Below, piece after piece: positions 1 to 7,602 of a DNA stretch of 18,305 nt (the first letter of the stretch is position 1; every line of letters begins with the position of its first letter). Origin of the DNA: Granulicella sp. Its GTDB lineage: Bacteria; Acidobacteriota; Terriglobia; Terriglobales; Acidobacteriaceae. Below the pieces are notes generated by a model. It was not told the DNA's origin, searched no databases, and saw nothing but the letters and a program-made list of their open reading frames with translations. The DNA lies in the NCBI GenBank assembly GCA_003133205.1, contig PKWK01000388.1:1-18305 (forward strand), given 5' to 3'. Position numbers and translations under genes: made by a program.

Positions 1-21
1 GACCACTGACCACTGACCACT
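1..21. repeat. 7-bp tandem repeat at the window edge
   Basis: Three exact copies of GACCACT stand head to tail at the start of the window and may continue to the left of it. They end 6 bases before the ATG of the gamma-glutamylcyclotransferase-like gene, so they occupy the place where a ribosome binding site would be expected. Function unknown; it is a simple-sequence tract that could vary in copy number. Confidence 0.8.
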
Positions 22-27
22 ACCTCT

Positions 28-381
28 ATGCCCACCCTCCTCTTCATCTACGGCACCCTCCACCCCGACCGCGCCCCTCGCGAGATCGCCACCGCGGCAC
101 GCCGCCTCATTCCTGTCGGCCCCGCCACCATACGCGGCCGCCTCTACCATCTCGGCGAATACCCCGGTGTCATCCTCAACCCAACAGGCCCACTCGTCTC
201 CGGGAAACTCTTCACCGTCCCCGACGCCGCCACCCTGGCCGCCCTCGACGCCTACGAAGACTTTCGCCCCGCCGACCCCGCCAACAGCCTCTTCCTCCGC
301 ATCGAAACCACCGCCACCAGCCCCGACGGCTCCGCCCACCTCTGCTGGGTCTACACCTACAACCTCGAACCTAGTAACTAG
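28..381 (+). CDS. gamma-glutamylcyclotransferase (AIG2-like) family protein
   Basis: A 117-residue cytosolic protein of the GGCT/AIG2-like fold. Seen: the N-terminal strand followed by YGTL at residues 8-11, the substrate-loop signature of the family; RGRLY-x-LG-x-YPG near 37-46; and LDAYED at 73-78, whose Glu77 is at the position of the catalytic acid. Family members release 5-oxoproline from gamma-glutamyl amines or peptides, as in glutathione turnover; the real substrate here cannot be told from sequence. The length is normal for the small bacterial members. No Shine-Dalgarno is visible before the ATG because a GACCACT repeat fills that space, so an upstream start outside the window cannot be fully excluded. 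The stop lies 14 bases from the convergent TIGR03435 gene. Third codon positions are strongly C-biased, as in the deaminase gene at 6286. Confidence 0.85.
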   Translation: MPTLLFIYGTLHPDRAPREIATAARRLIPVGPATIRGRLYHLGEYPGVILNPTGPLVSGKLFTVPDAATLAALDAYEDFRPADPANSLFLRIETTATSPDGSAHLCWVYTYNLEPSN

Positions 382-395
382 TACCTCGCCCCCAC

Positions 396-1250
396 CTACA
401 TCGCCGCTTGGAAACTCTGTGCCCCGACCGGCCGCACCGCCAGCACAGTAACACTCCGCTGCGCCGGCGTCACCACCAGCCCAAGCTGCTCGCGCAGCAG
501 CTTGAACAACGACACCTTGTTGTCATAGCCTCCAACCTTGAAGTCGTAGCTTCCTGTCAGGTGGGTCTCGTCGACCAGCGGCCGATCCAGGTCCTGCTCC
601 AGCGTGCGCCCGAGGTCCGGCAACGTGCCAGCGGTCACGACAATCCCCCCGCCGGATGGTACGCCGGAGCAGTTTCTCTCCATAATCGTGATCTGCTCCT
701 CGTCTCCCACTTCCTGGGTTGAACCATCCCCGGAATCAAGAGAGGCTGCAGCCGCGTTGCGGCCCGAGGAGTTTTGCAACCCAACATGACGATGCAGCGC
801 CGCGCCCGGCCCATTCGGAGCCGTCAGCACATACACGTCCAGCGAACGGTTCTCGGGTGTGGTCCTCAACCCTAACTTCTTCTCCAGCGCATCCTTCAGC
901 AGTCGCTGCATTGCGTCCGGGCTCACCTCCTGCGGCGACATCAGGATCACGTCGTACCGGACATTCGTGTTCTCGTCTGCGGGAAGATCGACACGCCGGG
1001 GATCGATGTCATAGATCTGCGCGATCAACGATCTCAGGTCGAACCCGCGTGCAATCCACGAGTCGGCGCCGACCTCGATCGAAGAGCTACTCCCCTTCAT
1101 CGTCGTCGGCACGATATGAACTTCGTACTGGAGTTTCGAATTGTTGGCGCCACCAGGCTGGCGGGAAGGCCCGCTCTGCGCCGGTGCACCCACCGCAAGC
1201 CCACACGCCAGAGCAAGACTCAGACTCGCGGAGATGTAGGCCCGTCTCAT
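396..1250 (-). CDS. TIGR03435-type soil-associated secreted protein (downstream copy)
   Basis: A 284-residue exported protein of unknown function, in the TIGR03435 family that is expanded in soil Acidobacteria. Seen: signal peptide at residues 1-25 (MRRAYISASLSLALACGLAV, cut near APA-Q); a YEVHI strand; ARGFDLRSLIAQIYDID; a central MQRLLKDALEKKLGLRT segment followed by LDVYVLTAPNGPGA; and a C-terminal LVDETHLTGSYDFKV plus LFKLLREQLGL block. These match the recurrent family blocks (the 'RFKL-x-x-H-x-E-x-R-x-x-x-VYAL' and 'D-x-TGL-x-G-x-YDF' regions). The ATG at 1250 is chosen because GGAG sits about 8-11 bases upstream and the signal peptide begins there; an ORF extension to 1292 adds 14 polar residues. 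It lies 79 bases downstream of its close paralogue on the same strand, presumably cotranscribed. Confidence 0.85.
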   Translation of the reverse strand: MRRAYISASLSLALACGLAVGAPAQSGPSRQPGGANNSKLQYEVHIVPTTMKGSSSSIEVGADSWIARGFDLRSLIAQIYDIDPRRVDLPADENTNVRYDVILMSPQEVSPDAMQRLLKDALEKKLGLRTTPENRSLDVYVLTAPNGPGAALHRHVGLQNSSGRNAAAASLDSGDGSTQEVGDEEQITIMERNCSGVPSGGGIVVTAGTLPDLGRTLEQDLDRPLVDETHLTGSYDFKVGGYDNKVSLFKLLREQLGLVVTPAQRSVTVLAVRPVGAQSFQAAM

Positions 1251-1329
1251 GTCGTCTCCATCTCCGCACAGTCGCTTAGCCAGCGAACGCAAGGGAACCC
1301 GCGTCCCACGTTCTCGTTCTTGTGTGCTT

Positions 1330-2196
1330 TTAGAGCTTTGCCTGCAGCAGATTCTGCGCCGGTGCCGCAGCAGACCGCACCGTCACCACAGCAACATTCC
1401 GCTCCGCTCGCGTTACCTGGAGCCCAAGCTGATCGTGCAGCAGCTTGAATAGCTCGTCCTGATTGCCGTAGTTCCCAACCTTGAAGTCGTAGCTGCCCGC
1501 CAGGTGCGTCTCGTCCAGCAGCACGCGGTCCAGGTCCGGCTCCAGCGTCCGGCGGAACTCCGACATCGTCCCTCCCGACACGGAAATCCCGCCCGACGAC
1601 ACGCCCGAGCAGTCCTTCCCCATATACGTAATCCGCTGCAGGTCGTCGCCCGCCTCAGCCCCGTCGCCCGAGTCCTGAGCCACCAGGCTCTTCAGGCCGC
1701 CTCGCGGCACCGCAAACGAATGACGATGCATCGCCGCGCCCGGTCCATTCGGAGCGGTCAGCACATACACCTCCATCGGGCGGCTCTCCGGCTGGATCGT
1801 CACGCTGAACCTCTTCTCGATCGCGTCCTCGAGCACCTGCTGCATCGTCTCCGGGCTGACATCGGTCGCCAGGTCGAGGCTCACGTCGTACCGCGCATCC
1901 GCAGCGAACCCCTCGGGAAGATCGATCCGCCGCACGTCGACGTTGTAAACCTGCGCGATCAGCGTCCGCAGGTTATACCCGCGCGCGCTCCACGAATCGG
2001 AGCCAATCGCAATCGACGTGCTGCCCGCCTTCAGCGTGGTAGCCGCAATATGAACTTCGTAGGGGAGGGCTGAATGATCCGCGCGCACCGCCTGTCTACC
2101 CGGCTGATGCGATGAGCTGTTTTGCGCCGCCGCGCCCGTGGCAAGTCCATACACCAGAGCAAAACCCAGATACGCGGAGATAGGAGCCCGTTTCAT
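1330..2196 (-). CDS. TIGR03435-type soil-associated secreted protein (upstream copy)
   Basis: A 288-residue paralogue of the next gene downstream, with the same block order: signal peptide at 1-25 (MKRAPISAYLGFALVYGLAT, cut near AAA-Q), YEVHI, ARGYNLRTLIAQVYNVDVRR, RYDVSL, MQQVLEDAIEKRFSVTI, MEVYVLTAPNGPGA, a CSG-rich loop, LLDETHLAGSYDFKVG and LFKLLHDQLGLQV. The biochemical role of the family is unknown; the signal peptide places it in the periplasm or at the cell surface. The middle and C-terminal thirds are nearly superposable with the downstream copy, while the linker after NGPGA differs in length and composition. This indicates an older tandem duplication rather than a recent one. It lies on the same strand as, and 302 bases downstream of, the Oar-like receptor gene, with a hairpin between them. 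Confidence 0.85.
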   Translation of the reverse strand: MKRAPISAYLGFALVYGLATGAAAQNSSSHQPGRQAVRADHSALPYEVHIAATTLKAGSTSIAIGSDSWSARGYNLRTLIAQVYNVDVRRIDLPEGFAADARYDVSLDLATDVSPETMQQVLEDAIEKRFSVTIQPESRPMEVYVLTAPNGPGAAMHRHSFAVPRGGLKSLVAQDSGDGAEAGDDLQRITYMGKDCSGVSSGGISVSGGTMSEFRRTLEPDLDRVLLDETHLAGSYDFKVGNYGNQDELFKLLHDQLGLQVTRAERNVAVVTVRSAAAPAQNLLQAKL

Positions 2197-2498
2197 GCAT
2201 CTCTATTTCCGCATGGGGTGTACCAATACAGCTATCCCACTTTCGGACCATATTCCGGGTCCTCAAACCACACGAATGACTTAGGTAATAACCCTTTCGT
2301 TGTAGGCCGAACTCGACCGGCTCGCGCCTGCCCACCCAGCGATCACAGCACGCGCGATCTCCTCCAGAGTAAGGACCCCAAGCCAATTCCCTCTGTGACC
2401 ATCCAGCACACGCAAAGCAACCCCGGAAGGCCTGGGATCGATTCGCGATCGATTCAGAACCTTCCGGGGCTGCGATTGTGGTTCCTTGGGTTAGAGGC
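2197..2498. other. Intergenic region between Oar-like receptor and TIGR03435 pair
   Basis: 302 bases with no supported gene. Read on the minus strand, it follows the receptor stop, holds the 2421-2469 hairpin (probable terminator) and then leads into the TIGR03435 start at 2196. The promoter for the TIGR03435 pair should be here if the hairpin terminates, but I found no convincing -35/-10 pair. The part at about 2220-2320 is less GC-rich than its surroundings. Confidence 0.6.
2421..2469 (-). terminator. Hairpin terminator candidate after Oar-like receptor gene
   Basis: A perfect 10-bp inverted repeat, CCCCGGAAGG at 2421-2430 and CCTTCCGGGG at 2460-2469, lies 30 bases past the receptor stop codon. 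On the minus strand it is followed by the T-containing run TTGCTTTG rather than a pure T-tract. The 29-base loop holds two direct copies of GATCGATTC (2436-2444 and 2447-2455), which can also pair through the self-complementary ATCGAT to form an inner stem. Most likely a transcription terminator or 3'-end stabiliser; the tail is imperfect, so readthrough into the TIGR03435 genes is possible. Confidence 0.6.
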
Positions 2499-5400
2499 TC
2501 AGAAGACGAGCTTCACCGACATCTGCAGCTGCCGCGCTCCGTAAAGGATGCTGCTGTTGGTGCTCGAAGTCGCTCCGAAGGCCGAGATGCCCGTACCGGA
2601 GAACGGTGCGATGCAGCCCTGCAGCGGTGCAGCCGCCGTTCCTGGCGTCTGTATGTTGACGTTGCATGCTGGACTCGGTGTCTGGGTCGTCGGAGCTGCT
2701 ACCGTAGCGTACTGCGAGTACGTACCGTTCACACCCGTGATGATTGTGTGATTGAGCAGGTTGAACGCGTCCGCCGTGAACTGCAGCTTGAGCGCCTCGT
2801 AAATGGGAACCTCACGTGCCACGCGGATGTCGAAGTCGTTGTACCCTGGCATCTTGATGCTGTTCCGGCCTAACTGCGGTGCACGCCCGGTCGTGGCAAA
2901 TCCGGAGCTGGAGCTCATCGCTCCGCCGTAGATGTTGCCCTCATCGGCATAGCTAGACGAGCTCGTCGCTCCCGAGTACACCGTCCCGCTCATGCCGATA
3001 AAGATCGGTTGCCCGCCGGACGCAATCTCGCTGCCCGAGAAGACGAAGTCGTCGAGGACATGTTTCACAATCTTGTTGTCCATCATGATCTGCGGCTTAT
3101 AGACGAAGCTCAGCGTCATACGATTGCGGATGTCGATGTCGGACGGCCCGTTCTCGCCCCGGATGTTGTTCGGATCCAAAGGAGTGTCGCCGCCGTAGAA
3201 CGTACCAAAGGCTCCCTGCACCTGGCCCGTATCGGTCGCCTTCGCCCAGGTGTAGTTCATCAGGACCTCAAGCCCGTTGGCGAAGGGACGACGTGCCGTC
3301 ACCGCCATCGAGTTGTACCAGGTGTTGGCCACGCTGAAGCCTGTGTTGAACGACGCCAGCGATGTGTTGATCCGGTCCGAAGGCAGGTAGACCGGAACCG
3401 TGATCTGTTTGATCAGGCTGTTGCTGGCATCGACCAGATTGTAGGTGCGCGCGCCGTGTGGCGTCTGCCCCACCAGGTTGGCGTCCACAAACACCGGCAA
3501 CCGCATACCACGCGTGCCCACGTAGCCAACCTGCAGCGACATCTTGCCGGGCAGCGCTTGTTCTACGCTCAGGTTCATCTCGTGCGCCAGGGGCGGAACG
3601 AAGTTCGGGTCCAGACCGTGGAAGCTCTGCGCACCGATCTTGGCTGGTCCGTTGACCGCTGGTGCCACGCCACCGATGGGGTGAAGCGCACCGGAGATCG
3701 GCGGACCCGTGATCGGAAACGGAACATTCGGATAGACCAGCGTGGTCGATGAGCTGGGAACACTCGAGCAGCTCGCCGTCGCCGCACCGCTGGTCGCGCC
3801 GCATCCGCTGTAGTTGTAGTTGATCTGCACAACGCCGTTCTCTACGCGCATCGCGTAGTACGTGCTGCCCTGGTTCAGAGCTGAGAACAGACCGTATCCG
3901 CCGCGAACCACAGTGCCCGTATACGGCGACCAGGAGAAGCCGATACGCGGCTGCACCCGATCCGTCACATTCTTGATTGCGGTGCTGTACTTGGTCGAAA
4001 CCGGCGGAAAATTCGTGTTCGGGACGCCGGGCGCAGGCGTCAGTTGGATGTCATACCGCACGCCCGCATTCAGCGTGAACTTCGGCGTCACCTTCCAGCT
4101 ATCCTCGGCGAAGCCATCCCACATCTTCATCCAGAAGTCGTCCTTGCCCTGCGTTCCGGCTGCCGTGTTCAACGTGTCGACCGTCTGCACGAAACTCGTA
4201 TAGTGGTATCCGGCATACGGATCGGTATCTCCAGTCTGTCCGGCAAACGCGTCCTGAGCCCAGCTCTGGAAGTTCAGCAACGAGGTGGACCCGCTGTAGC
4301 TGTAGATGCCGCCACCCTGGAAGAGATTGATCATCACCTCGTGGATGATGTTCGCATCCCCACCAAACTTTAAGGTGTGGCGTCCCTTGGTGGTCGAGAA
4401 CACATCCGTCAACTGGATGCGCTTCTCATCCGGCTCCGCTACACGGGGAAGAGCATTGGGCATGCCGAAGGTGACCACGCCGGTCGCCACGCTGGGACCG
4501 GAGGCATAAGCTCCCGCCGTCTCCAGATCTCTGCCCCACTGCCAATGGAACTGGTTCACCGAAGCCTTGCCGATCTGCGTCGTCAATCCGCCGACTACGA
4601 AGCGCTCATGGTAGCTCGTCGGCCCGTTCGTCGAGGGCGAGCTGTTGCTGAACGTCACCGCCGGGCTGTAGCCGTAGGTGGAGTCGAAGTCTGAGAAGTT
4701 GAGGTCCACGAACGCATCATTCTTCCTGTTGATGTGCATATCCAACCGTGGGAAGAACAGGATCTCCTTCTGGAAACGCGACGGCGCTGCAGTGGACTGG
4801 TTGATAAGGAACGTGATCGCAGCGTTGCACTGCGTTCCCGCCCCGCCTGCGGTCAGGTCGAGAATCGCAGGATTCGCAGGATGCCCGGTAATGGTGGAAG
4901 GGCACTGCTGCGGCGTGATGGTCGTCGTGCCGTTGTTGAGAGCAGGCGTCAGCGACAGCGTGTTCGAGTCCGTGTACAGCGCCTTGCCCACCTTGCGGAA
5001 GCCGTCAAACGTGAAGAAGTAGAAAAGCCGGTCCTTGATGATCGGTCCGCCCACCGAACCCCCGAACTGCTGCTGCTGGTGAACCGGCTGCGTCAATAGG
5101 AAGCCCGCGACCACCGGATTCGGCGTATTGTGCAACGCAATGAACTTCGTGTACGGATCTAGCGCATTCAGCGTCGGGTAGCGCAGCGAATAGAACAGAT
5201 CGCCATGAATCGCGTTCGTCCCGCTCTTCGTGATCGCGTTGACCTGGCCACCGGCAGCCTGGCCGAACTCAACGGAATAGTTCGACGTCTCGGACTGGAA
5301 CTCCTTGATCGAGTCTGCCGAGTAGATATACGGTGCACCCGAGGCGCGTCCGCGAGCCTCCGAGAACAGCATCTGGTTGTTGTTCGCGCCGTCCACATAG

Positions 5401-5972
5401 TTCTGGTTGTACAGGCCCGAAATGCCGTGGAAGCTGACCAGTCCCGACCCGCCATCCTGCACCACGTTCGGCGTCAGCAGCACAAAGTTGCTCCAGTTGC
5501 GAGTCGCTACAGGCAGGTTCGAAATAAAGTTCTGGTCCAGCGTCTGCGAGACCTCCGTCTTCTGCGTATCCAGGATCGGTGAATCGCTGATCACCGTCAC
5601 CTCCGCCGAAGTCGAACCCACCCCCAGCGCCGCGTCCACCGTCAGCGTCTGGCCGACCGTCAGCACCAGGTTCTTGCGGTCAAACGTGCCAAATCCCGCG
5701 GCGCTGATCACCACCTCATAGTGGCCGGGCTGCAGGAAGGCGGCAACATAAGTGCCTTCGCCGTTGGTCGGAGAGGTTCGCGCAACGCCGGTATCTGTGT
5801 CCGTGATAACGGCCTTGGCGTTGGGCACAACCGCGCTGGTGGTATCCGTCACCATCCCGGTGATGGTGCCGGTTCCGGCCGACTGGGCAAGGATGGGCAT
5901 GGCCGGCGCGAACAGCAGCGCCGCGGCAGAAGCGAGGGCAAGAAGCCGTTTTGAAATTGAAGTAAGTGTCAT
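2499..5972 (-). CDS. Oar-like TonB-dependent receptor with carboxypeptidase-regulatory-like domain
   Basis: A 1157-residue outer-membrane protein of the acidobacterial Oar-like TonB-dependent receptor type. Domains in order: signal peptide 1-29 (cut near PILA-Q); a carboxypeptidase-regulatory-like/Cna-B-like beta-sandwich about 34-115 (ITGMVTDTTSAVVPNA, then GTYVAAFLQPGHYEV and SAAGF); a plug about 125-250 with NLPVATRN at 152-159, YVDGANNN, SIKEFQSETSNYSVEFGQAA and ITKSGTNAIHGDLFY; then a large beta-barrel ending in a DFDIRVAREV...FTADAFNLLNH block and a C-terminal phenylalanine (KLVF), as expected for BAM-dependent barrels. The substrate is unknown; related proteins take up or export sugars, siderophores or proteins. 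The start is supported by AAGGAG about 11-16 bases upstream. No SusD-like partner, FecR or sigma factor lies next to it. It is divergent from the deaminase gene. Confidence 0.93.
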   Translation of the reverse strand: MTLTSISKRLLALASAAALLFAPAMPILAQSAGTGTITGMVTDTTSAVVPNAKAVITDTDTGVARTSPTNGEGTYVAAFLQPGHYEVVISAAGFGTFDRKNLVLTVGQTLTVDAALGVGSTSAEVTVISDSPILDTQKTEVSQTLDQNFISNLPVATRNWSNFVLLTPNVVQDGGSGLVSFHGISGLYNQNYVDGANNNQMLFSEARGRASGAPYIYSADSIKEFQSETSNYSVEFGQAAGGQVNAITKSGTNAIHGDLFYSLRYPTLNALDPYTKFIALHNTPNPVVAGFLLTQPVHQQQQFGGSVGGPIIKDRLFYFFTFDGFRKVGKALYTDSNTLSLTPALNNGTTTITPQQCPSTITGHPANPAILDLTAGGAGTQCNAAITFLINQSTAAPSRFQKEILFFPRLDMHINRKNDAFVDLNFSDFDSTYGYSPAVTFSNSSPSTNGPTSYHERFVVGGLTTQIGKASVNQFHWQWGRDLETAGAYASGPSVATGVVTFGMPNALPRVAEPDEKRIQLTDVFSTTKGRHTLKFGGDANIIHEVMINLFQGGGIYSYSGSTSLLNFQSWAQDAFAGQTGDTDPYAGYHYTSFVQTVDTLNTAAGTQGKDDFWMKMWDGFAEDSWKVTPKFTLNAGVRYDIQLTPAPGVPNTNFPPVSTKYSTAIKNVTDRVQPRIGFSWSPYTGTVVRGGYGLFSALNQGSTYYAMRVENGVVQINYNYSGCGATSGAATASCSSVPSSSTTLVYPNVPFPITGPPISGALHPIGGVAPAVNGPAKIGAQSFHGLDPNFVPPLAHEMNLSVEQALPGKMSLQVGYVGTRGMRLPVFVDANLVGQTPHGARTYNLVDASNSLIKQITVPVYLPSDRINTSLASFNTGFSVANTWYNSMAVTARRPFANGLEVLMNYTWAKATDTGQVQGAFGTFYGGDTPLDPNNIRGENGPSDIDIRNRMTLSFVYKPQIMMDNKIVKHVLDDFVFSGSEIASGGQPIFIGMSGTVYSGATSSSSYADEGNIYGGAMSSSSGFATTGRAPQLGRNSIKMPGYNDFDIRVAREVPIYEALKLQFTADAFNLLNHTIITGVNGTYSQYATVAAPTTQTPSPACNVNIQTPGTAAAPLQGCIAPFSGTGISAFGATSSTNSSILYGARQLQMSVKLVF

Positions 5973-6285
5973 TGGATTGGCAACTCCTTAAAAGTGTTCC
6001 TGATAAATGTGCTCTCGTCGTAAGAAAGCAGGATGAAAATGCAATTGGCGCCATGTGCCGATGGTGCCCTGTCTGAAATCAAGTGCCTTTGCGAAGGAAA
6101 TCCGACCGCAGGCAAACACGTATAAATGAGAATTTTGGAATACTCTGAGCTTCTAGCACCCTGCCGCGTATGTCAAGCAGAAAGTGACGAGCCGCGTCGG
6201 GTAGACCACACTCTAAAGTCCTGATTCTGCGTCGAAATGTCTCGTTTCTGGAACGCACAATCCAGAATTCGGCTAGCCTGTGTAG
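5973..6285. promoter_or_regulatory. Divergent promoter region between receptor and deaminase genes
   Basis: 313 bases between the divergent starts of the Oar-like receptor (minus) and the deaminase gene (plus), which must hold both promoters and is richer in A and T than the genes. On the minus strand a perfect TTGACA lies at 6171-6176, but no good -10 hexamer occurs 16-18 bases further on, so I do not assign a promoter. The plus-strand ATG at 6286 has no Shine-Dalgarno in the preceding 20 bases. No open frame here encodes anything recognisable. Confidence 0.5.
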
Positions 6286-7344
6286 ATGATGGGCAAGAAA
6301 AAGCCGCTCACCCCCAGGCGCGACCAGATCGACGTCCCCGCCTGGCTCCGCGCCCTCCCCAAGGTCGAGCTCCACCTCCACCTCGAGGGCACCATCGAGC
6401 CCGAAACCCTCGTCGCCCTCTCCCAGCGCCACGACGCAGAACCCTTCACCCTCGCCGGCGCCCGCGCCCTCTACACCTACGAAGACTTTCTCGGCTTCCT
6501 CACGGCCTTCAAAGCCGTCACCGAACGCCTCCGCACCCCCGACGACTACGAGCTCATCACCTACAACATGGTCCGCTCCCTCGCCGCCCAGGGCATCGCC
6601 CACGCCGAGGTCTACATCTCCTTCGGCATCATCTATTACTGGAAGAAGGAAGAAGTCGAGCCCTACGTAGCCGCCATCGAGCGCGGCCGCATCCGTGGCG
6701 AGCAGGAATTCGGCACCACCCTCTACTGGCTCATCGACGCCGTCCGCCACTTCGGCACCGACGAAGCCGCCCGCGTCTTCCGCAAGGCCGCCGAGCTCCG
6801 CCACCAGTACCCCTCCATCGTTGGCATCGGCATCGGCGGAGACGAAGCCCGCGGCCCCGCCTCCCTCTTCAAAGCTCTCTACGACGAAGCCCGCGCCAAC
6901 GGCCTCCGCCTCACCGCCCACGCCGGAGAGTCAGGCGGCCCCATCGACGGCCCCGCCAGCATCTGGGCCGCCATCAACATCGGCGCCGAGCGCATCGGCC
7001 ACGGCCTCGCCGCAGAGTTCGACCCCCAGCTCCTCGAAGTCCTCGCCCACAAGCAGATCCCCATCGAGATCAACGTCACCTCCAACATCCGAACCGGCTG
7101 CTGCCCCACCTACGAGGAGCACCCCCTCCGCCGCTACTTCGACGCCGGCCTCATGGTCACCCTCAACTCCGACGATCCACCCATGTTCGGCGCCAACCTG
7201 CTCGACGAATACATCCTCGCCCACACCCGTTACGACTTCACCCTCGAGCAACTCCGCGAACTAGCCGCCAACGCCGTAGAAGCCAGCTTCCTCCCCCCCA
7301 CCCGCAAACTAGACCTCCTCCGCCAAGTCGAGCAATACCGCTAG
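6286..7344 (+). CDS. add: Adenosine deaminase family protein (amidohydrolase)
   Basis: A 352-residue cytosolic zinc amidohydrolase of the adenosine/AMP deaminase family. Seen: PKVELHLHLEGT at 25-36 with zinc ligands His30 and His32; TAHAGES with His212 and catalytic Glu215; ERIGHG with His239; and LNSDDPPMF with zinc ligand Asp296 and Asp297. Family members hydrolyse the 6-amino group of adenosine, adenine or related purines and release ammonia. Because acidobacteria commonly make menaquinone by the futalosine route, 6-aminodeoxyfutalosine is a real alternative substrate; the INVTSNIRTG segment replaces the more usual CPTSN motif, so adenosine itself should not be assumed. Two adjacent ATGs (6286 and 6289) are equally possible starts and neither has a Shine-Dalgarno. 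Codon third positions are strongly C-biased. It stands alone in its orientation, with no purine or menaquinone genes beside it. Confidence 0.88.
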   Translation: MMGKKKPLTPRRDQIDVPAWLRALPKVELHLHLEGTIEPETLVALSQRHDAEPFTLAGARALYTYEDFLGFLTAFKAVTERLRTPDDYELITYNMVRSLAAQGIAHAEVYISFGIIYYWKKEEVEPYVAAIERGRIRGEQEFGTTLYWLIDAVRHFGTDEAARVFRKAAELRHQYPSIVGIGIGGDEARGPASLFKALYDEARANGLRLTAHAGESGGPIDGPASIWAAINIGAERIGHGLAAEFDPQLLEVLAHKQIPIEINVTSNIRTGCCPTYEEHPLRRYFDAGLMVTLNSDDPPMFGANLLDEYILAHTRYDFTLEQLRELAANAVEASFLPPTRKLDLLRQVEQYR

Positions 7345-7381
7345 CTGGCCTCCCGGAGTGTCGATTCAGTAACAGGCTAGC
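7340..7381 (+). terminator. Weak terminator candidate after deaminase gene
   Basis: GCTAGC at 7340-7345, overlapping the stop codon, can pair with GCTAGC at 7376-7381, and the helix may extend by TG/CA across a bulge. The second arm is followed by the T-rich TATTCTATGTTCGTTT. The loop of about 30 bases is long and the stem short, so this is only a tentative rho-independent terminator. Confidence 0.3.
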
Positions 7382-7602
7382 TATTCTATGTTCGTTTATA
7401 GGACACAAGGGCCGATTAATGCAAAATATTGCATCCATTTGAGCAATCATTTTCCTTCTCCCAGAGGCAAGAGCTGGGAAAGTGATTGAGTACCAATCCG
7501 CCAGTGACACCGCTCACACCCATATTCCCAAGTAAGTATAAGAAAATAAACATCTTATTATCCACAATTCCTCGCTGATTGTTCTTCCTGATAAATGCCC
7601 TC

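Noticed and set aside
1251..1292. N-terminal extension of the downstream TIGR03435 gene
   Set aside because: It would put 14 charged residues before an ordinary signal peptide, and the GGAG site favours the ATG at 1250.
6079..6921. 280-residue minus-strand open frame across the deaminase gene
   Set aside because: Gly/Val/Glu/Asp-rich product typical of the antisense of a GC-rich gene with C-biased third positions; the plus strand has full deaminase motifs.
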